From: Methanolobus sp. UBA474
Lineage (GTDB): Archaea > Halobacteriota > Methanosarcinia > Methanosarcinales > Methanosarcinaceae
Direction: 5' to 3'
DNA: 32,870 nucleotides
NCBI GenBank assembly: GCA_002501695.1
Contig: DANZ01000084.1
Coordinates: forward strand, 1 to 32,870
Of the stretch, positions 1 to 6,125 are shown one piece after another. A program made the position numbers and the translations under genes. Each line of letters opens with the position of its first letter. Within the stretch, counting starts at the first letter, position 1. Below the pieces are notes generated by a model. That model did no database searches, was not told the DNA's origin, and saw nothing but the letters and a program-made list of their open reading frames with translations.

Positions 1-108
1 TGCCCCACACGCCTTGGACACTTTGGCCGCCCTCTTTCCTTCATAGCCTTTTTCACAAAGGCTGTTCCTCATATATACTTTCCCACATTGCGCCTGTACT
101 TCCCCCAT
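1..108 (-). CDS. 5' end of an unidentified gene, cut by window edge
   Basis: On the minus strand an ATG at 108 opens a frame of 36 codons that reaches the window edge without a stop. The visible peptide has three cysteines (residues 8, 18 and 34) and many Lys/Arg residues. An AAGGA stretch lies directly before the ATG, which is close for a ribosome binding site, so the in-frame ATG 12 codons later is an alternative start. The gene would be divergent from the NifX/ORP-like operon and share its AT-rich promoter region. I recognise no family. Thirty-six open codons could be chance. Confidence 0.3.
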   Translation of the reverse strand, partial: MGEVQAQCGKVYMRNSLCEKGYEGKRAAKVSKACGA

Positions 109-238
109 TCCTTAAATATAACTCAATTGAGAACAAATATATAAACTTATCTAGATAACCTTTTATATTTTCACTCATATTAGATAGTATTCATATCAAA
201 AAGGATTTGCAGGCTAAGTAGTACGTGCCTGAAAGACA
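109..238. promoter_or_regulatory. Divergent AT-rich promoter region with two short palindromes
   Basis: This 130-nt stretch separates the edge gene from the cofactor operon. It is strongly AT-rich and has a TATA-like AAATATATAAAC around 135-146. Two perfect palindromes lie close together: CTCAATTGAG at 122-131 and TTATCTAGATAA at 147-158, on either side of the TATA-like element. That position suits a regulator that blocks or recruits TBP/TFB. Palindromes of 10 and 12 bases are expected several times by chance in a window of this size, so the operator reading is inference. Confidence 0.4.
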
Positions 239-247
239 GTGATAAAG

Positions 248-565
248 ATGAAGATATGCATTACTACAAAAAACAGCGATCCTGAAGCAGATACACATCC
301 ACATTTCGGACGATGCAGGCATTTTATGTTCGTAGATACAGACACCATGCACATTGAATTTGCTGATAATCCCTATGCTGATGCGTCTCAGGGCGCTGGC
401 GTACAGGCTGCACAGTACATTGTAAGTATGAAAGCCAATGTCCTGATCTGCGGGAATCCGGGTCCAAATGCCATGTCAGTTATGGAAGCTGCAGGTATAA
501 GAGTAGTGAAACTCCCGGAAATGAAAGCTTTGGAAGCTGTGCAAACATTCCTTGAAACGATATAA
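248..565 (+). CDS. NifX/NifB-like (dinitrogenase iron-molybdenum cofactor family) protein, ORP-type
   Basis: A small 105-residue single-domain protein of the dinitrogenase iron-molybdenum cofactor biosynthesis family (Pfam Nitro_FeMo-Co). Members such as NifX, the C-terminal part of NifB and the Desulfovibrio orange protein ORP bind or carry metal-sulfur clusters. The family pattern is visible: an N-terminal beta strand, the HFGRCRHF segment near residue 22, a gly/ala-rich region and the LICGNPGPNA turn. I chose ATG 248; a GTG at 239 adds three residues. It is first of four tightly spaced genes and is followed by a second family member, so the two may form a pair. No nitrogenase genes are visible, which argues against a dedicated nitrogenase role. 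Confidence 0.8.
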   Translation: MKICITTKNSDPEADTHPHFGRCRHFMFVDTDTMHIEFADNPYADASQGAGVQAAQYIVSMKANVLICGNPGPNAMSVMEAAGIRVVKLPEMKALEAVQTFLETI

Positions 566-575
566 AGGTGAAATT

Positions 576-962
576 ATGAAGATCAGTATACCATCTATGG
601 GTGAAAACGGCCTGGAAGACCAGGTAGGACAGCATTTTGGCAAGGTTTTGAACTATATTATCTATGATACTGAAACCGGAGAAACTTCAATATTGCCCAA
701 TACCAGTGAGCACAACGGAGGAGTAGGCCTGCCTCCTGAACTGATGTCCGAGAACGCTGTGAATGTAATGCTTTGTGGAGGGCTTGGCACTAAAGCCGTT
801 GCAATGTTCGATCAGTACGGAATAGAAGTATTTGTGGGAGCTCAGGGAACGATCAGGGATGCTTTGAACGCCTGGAAAGAAGGAAAGCTGGAAAAGGCAA
901 ATCCGAACAATGCATGCACTTCTCACGATCACCACGATCACCACGACCACCATCATCACTGA
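576..962 (+). CDS. NifX/NifB-like cofactor protein with histidine-rich C-terminal tail
   Basis: A second member of the dinitrogenase iron-molybdenum cofactor family, 128 residues. It shows the same fold signals as its neighbour: VGQHFGK near residue 18 and an MLCGGLGTKA turn. ATG 576 is preceded by AAGGTGAAATT, a good archaeal ribosome binding site, and only 10 nt separate it from the upstream stop. The last 13 residues alternate His and Asp and end in four His, a likely metal-binding tail that the first copy lacks. Family members bind Fe-S or Mo-Cu-S clusters; the cargo here cannot be read from sequence. The tail suggests storage or transfer of a transition metal such as nickel, zinc or copper, which is inference. 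Confidence 0.8.
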   Translation: MKISIPSMGENGLEDQVGQHFGKVLNYIIYDTETGETSILPNTSEHNGGVGLPPELMSENAVNVMLCGGLGTKAVAMFDQYGIEVFVGAQGTIRDALNAWKEGKLEKANPNNACTSHDHHDHHDHHHH

Positions 963-1012
963 GATGCACTTGCCCTTCAGGATCCTGTTAGCATAATAGT
1001 CTCTGAGGCTAC

Positions 1013-1858
1013 ATGAAGATAGCAGTAGCAAGCGGGAAAGGCGGCACCGGTAAGACAACGGTAGCCGTTAATATGGCAGTGTCCCTGGGAAATGCCCAGC
1101 TGCTTGACTGCGATGTAGAGGAACCGAACTGTAACCTGTTCCTTGGTCATCCGCTTCAAAAAGTAAGAGATGTGGGGATACAGATCCCTTCCATTTCCAG
1201 AGATAAGTGCAATTCATGCAGGAAATGTGCAGAAGCCTGTCGTTTCAATGCATTAGCAGTATTGCCGACAGGTATCATGCTCTTTCCCCAGCTGTGCCAC
1301 GGTTGTGGCGCATGCTCCCTTGTATGCCCGCAGGATGCCATCTCCGAAACAACTCACGTAATTGGCACTGTTGAGAGATCTGCATCTTCTGCCCGCAGAG
1401 TAGAACTGTACCAGGGAGTACTGAATATAGGTGAACCGATGGCTTCTCCTGTTATACGCGCTCTAAAGCAATATATTGATGACAGCAGGACAGTGATCCT
1501 GGATTCTCCCCCGGGCACTTCATGTCCGGTAATCTCTTCTATAACCGGAACAGATTATTGCATACTTGTCACGGAACCCACTCCTTTTGGACTGCATGAC
1601 CTGCTACTTGCCGTAGAGCTGGTAAAGGAACTGCAAATACCCTATGGGGTTATCATCAACAGGCATGGAACAGGCGATGACAGTGTGGAGGGTTATTGTT
1701 ATGAGAACAATATCCCTGTGCTTATGAAGATACCCTATGATAGAAGGATAACTGAACTATATTCAGAAGGTATCCCTTTCGTGCTTCAAATGCCTCACTG
1801 GAAAGACCAGTTTTTAAATTTGTTCATAAAATTGCAAGTGCTTACAGGCAGGTATTGA
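1013..1858 (+). CDS. MinD/Mrp-type P-loop ATPase with inserted 2[4Fe-4S] ferredoxin domain (copy 1)
   Basis: A deviant-Walker ATPase of the MinD/ParA/Mrp superfamily, 281 residues. The P-loop GKGGTGKTT starts at residue 8. A ferredoxin insert follows, with four-cysteine motifs at C66-C69-C72-C76 and C95-C98-C101-C105, each ready to hold a [4Fe-4S] cluster. Next come the LDSPPGTSCPV Walker B region and the VTEPTPFGLHD switch segment. Such proteins are found beside NifX/ORP-like proteins in anaerobes and are thought to assemble or pass clusters under ATP control. A GAGG motif lies just before ATG 1013. It is followed after one base by a paralogue, so a heterodimer is plausible. Confidence 0.88.
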   Translation: MKIAVASGKGGTGKTTVAVNMAVSLGNAQLLDCDVEEPNCNLFLGHPLQKVRDVGIQIPSISRDKCNSCRKCAEACRFNALAVLPTGIMLFPQLCHGCGACSLVCPQDAISETTHVIGTVERSASSARRVELYQGVLNIGEPMASPVIRALKQYIDDSRTVILDSPPGTSCPVISSITGTDYCILVTEPTPFGLHDLLLAVELVKELQIPYGVIINRHGTGDDSVEGYCYENNIPVLMKIPYDRRITELYSEGIPFVLQMPHWKDQFLNLFIKLQVLTGRY

Positions 1859-1859
1859 G

Positions 1860-2723
1860 ATGATAAAACAAATCACTGTCATCAGCGGTAAGGGCGGTAC
1901 AGGTAAGACCACCCTCACAGCAGCCTTTGCCACCCTTGCATGTAATGCCCTTATAGCAGACTGCGATGTGGATGCTGCGAATCTTCATCTGATATTGGAT
2001 CCCGTACTAACAGACAGACTGGATTTCTACGGTATGAAAGTGGCTGCCATAGATAGGGACAAATGTTGTGCTTGCGGCTTGTGCAGAGAAGGTTGCAGGT
2101 TTGGAGCCATCACTGAAGGTTTTGTCATAGATATACATGCCTGCGAAGGCTGTGGGGTATGTGAGCTTGTCTGCCCGGAAGGAGCAATTGTAATGAAGGA
2201 CCATAAAGCAGGCGAAATATACAGATCCATAACCCGGTTTGGTCCTTTCGTTCATGCGCGTTTAGGAATTGGAGAAGATACGGGAGGCAAGCTGGTCTCA
2301 ATGGTGAGGAAAAATGCAATGGAGATGGCTAAAATGCATGGCAATGAGCTCATCATTATAGATGGCCCACCGGGTATCGGCTGCTCTGTGATAGCGTCCA
2401 TATCCGGCGTAGACCTTGTGTTCATCGTCACAGAACCAAGCGTTTCAGCCATACATGACCTTGAAAGAGTAATTGAGGTCGCTGATCATTTCAGGATAAA
2501 GGCTGTTGTCTGCATCAATAGATATGACGTCAACGCAGAAAAGACAGCACATATAGAAGAATACTGCAGGAAAAAAGGGGTGGATGTTGCAGGTAAACTC
2601 CCTCTGAGCGATGTTCCCACTAAAGCAATGCTGGAAGGCAGAACAGTTATTGAATATAAGGACGATGTTTTTGCCGGAAGAGTCCAGGATATATGGTACC
2701 GGGTACACAAAGAACTTATTTAG
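1860..2723 (+). CDS. MinD/Mrp-type P-loop ATPase with inserted 2[4Fe-4S] ferredoxin domain (copy 2)
   Basis: Paralogue of the preceding gene, 287 residues, with the same architecture: P-loop GKGGTGKTT from residue 10, a ferredoxin insert with C69-C72-C75-C79 and a second CxxCxxCxxxCP motif near residue 98, the IDGPPGIGCSV Walker B segment and VTEPSVSAIHD. The extra C70 next to C69 is unusual. It starts one base after the upstream stop, so translation is almost certainly coupled. The pair of ferredoxin-bearing MinD ATPases with two NifX-like proteins resembles the Desulfovibrio ORP-associated gene set and comparable archaeal clusters. The physiological target is unknown. Confidence 0.88.
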   Translation: MIKQITVISGKGGTGKTTLTAAFATLACNALIADCDVDAANLHLILDPVLTDRLDFYGMKVAAIDRDKCCACGLCREGCRFGAITEGFVIDIHACEGCGVCELVCPEGAIVMKDHKAGEIYRSITRFGPFVHARLGIGEDTGGKLVSMVRKNAMEMAKMHGNELIIIDGPPGIGCSVIASISGVDLVFIVTEPSVSAIHDLERVIEVADHFRIKAVVCINRYDVNAEKTAHIEEYCRKKGVDVAGKLPLSDVPTKAMLEGRTVIEYKDDVFAGRVQDIWYRVHKELI

Positions 2724-2731
2724 AAATTCCT

Positions 2732-2747
2732 CTGAAGTTTTTTTTCA
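2732..2747 (+). terminator. Oligo-T terminator after the cofactor operon
   Basis: Eight consecutive T residues (2738-2745) lie 15 nt after the stop of the last operon gene and are embedded in a small inverted repeat (CTGAA ... TTCAG). Oligo-T on the coding strand is the normal archaeal intrinsic termination signal. Confidence 0.55.
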
Positions 2748-3246
2748 GCAGAACCTGAGAGACGCAATATAGAACAGTTGCTTCAAATGGAACTCAGGAT
2801 ATGGTCTATCTATTCGTATTTTACTGCCTCGGCTGGCGCAAGGGTAGTGTGGAGGAGAGGACCCGGCCATTGGCAGAGCCCTCCCTTAGTGGATGGGCAA
2901 GTGGAGGTAATATTGTGGAGGTAGTATTATTGGAGGTAGTTTTGATGGAAATAGACCCATACCACTAATACCCGGGTATTATTCTACTCGGGTTGTCGCC
3001 GTTATTGTAAGGGGTTATATATATAAGTATTTATCAAATATTATGAGCAAGTGTGAAATTTGCACAAGCACATTTGATTTACAGATATTTACGCCTTGAG
3101 TAGACATTGATATTGATAAAAGATAATGCATGTCTGCCTGACAGGCCATTATCCTGTAAAAAAGGAAGCAAGATATATACCTGTCGTTCATAAACATAGT
3201 GGGAGAGGATCAAGACCTTAAACCTTAGAACGGAGGATAGCCATTT
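2748..3246. other. 500-nt gap with short repeats, palindrome and promoter of the CDF gene
   Basis: I find no convincing gene here. A 45-codon frame at 2787-2924 (+) has no ribosome binding site and is probably chance. A GC-rich patch at 2830-2890 can fold, with GGAGG at 2851-2855 pairing to CCTCC at 2880-2884. Three imperfect tandem units built on GTGGAGGTA follow at 2901-2945, then a perfect 16-bp palindrome TAATACCCGGGTATTA at 2966-2981. Two TATA-like stretches, near 3013-3025 and 3170-3179, could serve the downstream CDF gene. The 5' half may be an unrecognised structured RNA or regulatory region; that is inference. Confidence 0.4.
2901..2945 (+). repeat. Three short tandem GTGGAGGTA-type units
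   Basis: Units begin at 2901, 2915 and 2930/2931 and are 14-16 nt long. Each carries TGGAGGTA followed by an AT-rich tail. They contain three Shine-Dalgarno-like GGAGGT cores with no plausible reading frame behind them. They may be remnants of slippage or a binding array. Confidence 0.5.
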
Positions 3247-4200
3247 ATGAAAATGCCCTCTGATAAGCCAAACTATACACATGCCGGTGAGCATGGTACT
3301 GTTGACCCTTTGATCATCAGTACCGAAAAAGGAAAAAAAGCCATTAAAACCTCATTTGCCGGACTGGCAGCGATCGCAGCCGTACAGGTAGTCATCGTTT
3401 ATATATCAGACAGTTCGGCGCTGCTTGCAGACACCTTTCATAACTTTAGCGACGCTGTGACCACCATACCTTTGTGGATAGCCTTTTCTATTGCTAACAG
3501 AGAGCCAAACAGGAGATATACGTACGGATACGGGCGCGCTGAGGATGTCGCGGGACTGGCCATCGTATTCCTGATCCTCCTCAGTGCGTTGTTTGCTGCC
3601 TACAATGCCATCGGACTTTTTCTTGAACCCGGGACCATATCGTACGTAGGAGTTGTCGCCATTGCCGGAATAGTAGGATTTGCAGGCAATGAGATGATAG
3701 CGCAGTACAGGATAAGAATAGGAAAGGAGATAGGCAGCGCCTCACTTATTGCAGACGGCTATCATGCACGCACCGACGGCCTGACAAGCCTGGCAGTCCT
3801 GCTGGGAGCTGTCGGGGTATGGCTCGGTTTCCCTCTTGCAGATCCGATAGCAGCGGTCCTTATCACCCTGGTCATACTGAAGGTTGTCTGGGAATCCGGC
3901 AAACTGGTCCTTGGAAGGCTGATGGATAGCGTGGATCCGGAAGTGGTTGATGATATAGTGCATGCTATAGGCCACATAGGAGAGGTATCGGACATCACCG
4001 ACGTAAAGGTAAGATGGATAGGACACAGGATGCATGCAGAAATAACCATTGCCGTAGATTCCGGGCTTTCCGTCAGAGAAGGCCACGACATAACCAGGGA
4101 GGTAAGGGATTCACTGGCCCGGCATGTTACCTACCTATCCGGTACGACCATTCATGTCGAACCGGAAGAAGCTTCCGGGAAATGCAGCCTGCAGGTTTGA
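3247..4200 (+). CDS. Cation diffusion facilitator (CDF) transporter, zinc-type metal site
   Basis: A 317-residue CDF family exporter, which swaps divalent metal for protons across the cytoplasmic membrane. Transmembrane segments fill residues 30-215, followed by a cytoplasmic metal-sensing domain that ends in TTIHVEPEE. The transport site is visible as H65-x3-D69 in TM2 (with D62 just before) and H173-x3-D177 in TM5. This HD-HD set is typical of zinc or zinc/cadmium transporters, whereas DD-HD is common in iron/manganese types. GGAGG at 3232-3236 supports ATG 3247, though the ATG two codons later is possible. It stands alone, with its own promoter region upstream and a convergent neighbour downstream. 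Confidence 0.9.
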   Translation: MKMPSDKPNYTHAGEHGTVDPLIISTEKGKKAIKTSFAGLAAIAAVQVVIVYISDSSALLADTFHNFSDAVTTIPLWIAFSIANREPNRRYTYGYGRAEDVAGLAIVFLILLSALFAAYNAIGLFLEPGTISYVGVVAIAGIVGFAGNEMIAQYRIRIGKEIGSASLIADGYHARTDGLTSLAVLLGAVGVWLGFPLADPIAAVLITLVILKVVWESGKLVLGRLMDSVDPEVVDDIVHAIGHIGEVSDITDVKVRWIGHRMHAEITIAVDSGLSVREGHDITREVRDSLARHVTYLSGTTIHVEPEEASGKCSLQV

Positions 4201-4245
4201 AACTCCTGCACTGGCAAAAACGTAGAATGGTAAAGCAGTAAGTAT

Positions 4246-4959
4246 CTAGAGTTCCCTGAGAAGACGGAAGCCGGTGAAACCATAGCGGTTATCGGGGCTG
4301 TTGCCGCTGCGAAGCGCCGACCGGCAATACCTGGCAAGGCTGCTCCAGCAACCGCCACGGTCGACCCGCAAGGAACTGCTGCTATCCTCCCGGGCCCCGC
4401 TATCAACCAGAGCACCCTCATAAGAATCATGCCATTTGTCCTGGCACCATTCCCATACATTGCCATACATGTCATACAGACCCCAGGGATTGGGTCTCTT
4501 CTGTCCCACCTGATGAGTTGTGGATCCTGAATACCATGCATACTCATCCAGGCCGGATTCAGTATCACCGAAAAAATACCTCGTGTTAGTCCCCGCCCTG
4601 CAGGCATACTCCCACTCAGCCTCGGAAGGCAGGCGGTAATTGTTCGTACCTTCCATTTCATTCAATTTCTTAATGAACTCCTGCACATCGTTCCATGATA
4701 CCTGTTCGACGGGCATATCATCACCTTTAAAATACGAGGGGTTATTGCCCATTATCTTAACCCATTGTCTCTGTGTCACAGGATATTTACCAAGGTCGAA
4801 GGGTTTTGAGACCGTTACCTTGTGAACTGGTGTTTCATCTTTACGTTGGTTTGAACCCATCAAAAAATCGCCGGCGGGAATGAGTATGAATTCAATGCCA
4901 ATAAAGTTCCTGTCGGTAACTGTCCCATACCCGTGTTTGATCTCAGCATCATCCACCAT
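4246..4959 (-). CDS. SUMF1/FGE-sulfatase-domain protein with altered active site
   Basis: A 237-residue single-domain protein of the formylglycine-generating enzyme family. The start of the domain shows as EFILIPAGDFLMGS, then DETPVHKVTV, YPVTQRQW, RLPSEAEWEYACRAGT, NPWGLYDMYGNVWEW and a C-terminal GFRLLREL. True FGEs use two cysteines in a GGSY-x-C-x4-C context. Here the segment reads RGGCWSSLARYC: the second cysteine is kept but the first is Ser, and a new Cys sits after GG. It is probably not a sulfatase-maturing enzyme, and no sulfatase lies nearby. Many archaeal members have no known role. The ribosome binding site before ATG 4959 is weak (GATGGTAA). Confidence 0.85.
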   Translation of the reverse strand: MVDDAEIKHGYGTVTDRNFIGIEFILIPAGDFLMGSNQRKDETPVHKVTVSKPFDLGKYPVTQRQWVKIMGNNPSYFKGDDMPVEQVSWNDVQEFIKKLNEMEGTNNYRLPSEAEWEYACRAGTNTRYFFGDTESGLDEYAWYSGSTTHQVGQKRPNPWGLYDMYGNVWEWCQDKWHDSYEGALVDSGAREDSSSSLRVDRGGCWSSLARYCRSALRSGNSPDNRYGFTGFRLLREL

Positions 4960-5406
4960 TTTACCATCTACGATTATCTGGTTCCCATAATACTCTATGA
5001 GGCAATGCCTTACTTAAACATGACCGGTCTGCAATAAAATATGAGCCTGACGGACCCACAACTAAAAAGGGTTCCTGTTAGTCTATATATCAGCAACTGC
5101 GTATGCTCTGTATTCACTATTGCGCCGTCATCGGACCAAAATATAGAAAAGCGCTGCAACGAACTATATGCCCTATGCAGGCACACACTTTTACGGCATG
5201 TACCCGTCTTAACAATAAGCCGTGATCAAAGATAGCGATGTCTGAGAAAACGCCACGCTTTAGGGCACTTTTTTCCTTGCAGACCTGGAATGTCCCCGCA
5301 TCCCTTAATTAATACACTCCCATATTCACAGGCATCCCGCTTCCAGCAACAAATTATTGGTTAAGTATATGTATATCGAATCTTATTTTGAGAACTATAT
5401 GGAGTT
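4960..5406. other. 450-nt divergent gap, promoters only
   Basis: Non-coding region between the SUMF1-domain gene (minus) and the MarC gene (plus). A 64-codon plus frame at 5041-5235 has no ribosome binding site and an unconvincing composition, so I reject it. TATA-like sequences are GATATATAG on the minus strand near 5090-5098 and AAGTATATGTATATC on the plus strand near 5364-5378; the latter is well placed for the MarC gene. A T-run at 5269-5275 could end transcripts. I see nothing else. Confidence 0.45.
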
Positions 5407-6054
5407 ATGACTGTGCAGGATATGGCATTCTTCCTTGGTTCTTTTCTTTCCCTGTTCGCTATAGTCAGTCCTCTGAGCGGGGTTGTGACCTTTGTTTCGC
5501 TCACGAACAACGTTACATTTGAAGAGAAGAACATCATTGCGAACAAATCAGTAACACTTGCCTGTATCATCGCCCTCTTTTTTGCTTTTACAGGAGGACT
5601 TATCCTTGACTTCTTCGGCATTACCATCGATTCGCTCAGGGTTGCAGGCGGCGTTCTCCTGTTTGTAGTGGCGTTCGATATGATACTCGGGAAGGTTTCC
5701 CGCGAAAGCATAACCGAGAACGAGATAGACAGCTCCATTGACCGCAGCGATGTATGGATATTCCCGATAGCACTGCCTCTCCTCACCGGGCCGGGAACGA
5801 TCTCAACGGTGATCGTGCTAATGAGCACCGCAAACTCCGTGATACAGAGCATTAGCGTGATAGTATCGATATTATTGACCTTCATTATCAGTCTTGTCAT
5901 GTTCAGGTTCTCAAGAAGGATATTCAAATTTGCGGGATACACCGGGATGCTGGTATTCACAAGGCTGATGGGCCTTCTGCTTGCGGCACTGGCTGTGAAC
6001 TTTGTAGCTACAGGTTTGTGGAATATCTACCTTTCATTCAGTACTCTGCACTGA
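5407..6054 (+). CDS. MarC-family (UPF0056) integral membrane protein
   Basis: A 215-residue membrane protein with six predicted hydrophobic segments, and the family signatures FLSLFAIVSPLSG near the N-terminus, PIALPLLTGPGTISTVI in the middle and RLMGLLLAALAVNFVATGL near the C-terminus. The MarC family is conserved in bacteria and archaea. Its substrate is unsettled, and the original link to multiple antibiotic resistance is not supported. GGAG at 5401-5404 is unusually close to ATG 5407; a GTG at 5413 would have better spacing. The next gene follows on the same strand with a 71-nt gap. Confidence 0.88.
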   Translation: MTVQDMAFFLGSFLSLFAIVSPLSGVVTFVSLTNNVTFEEKNIIANKSVTLACIIALFFAFTGGLILDFFGITIDSLRVAGGVLLFVVAFDMILGKVSRESITENEIDSSIDRSDVWIFPIALPLLTGPGTISTVIVLMSTANSVIQSISVIVSILLTFIISLVMFRFSRRIFKFAGYTGMLVFTRLMGLLLAALAVNFVATGLWNIYLSFSTLH

Positions 6055-6125
6055 AGGTCTTTCTTGTAAATTTAGGACAGAGCAATAACCCTTTTATGTC
6101 AGCCCCCCGTAGTTTTATGGTGGTT

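Noticed and set aside
1..2723. Nitrogenase-associated (nif) cluster
   Set aside because: The NifX-like proteins belong to a broad family, and no nifHDK, nifE/N or NifB radical SAM gene is present in the window.
2787..2924. 45-codon plus-strand frame after the cofactor operon
   Set aside because: No ribosome binding site precedes the ATG, the frame runs into a short repeat block, and I see no family resemblance.
3015..3294. Minus-strand frames of 60-71 codons upstream of the CDF gene
   Set aside because: They overlap the CDF start and its promoter, lack binding sites and have an atypical composition.
5041..5235. 64-codon plus-strand frame between the SUMF1-domain and MarC genes
   Set aside because: It has no ribosome binding site, no recognisable motif and lies in a promoter-rich divergent gap.
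6018..6125. N-terminal extension of the P-type ATPase into the MarC gene
   Set aside because: The extra 36 residues overlap MarC, match nothing in the family, and the GGTGG site favours ATG 6126.
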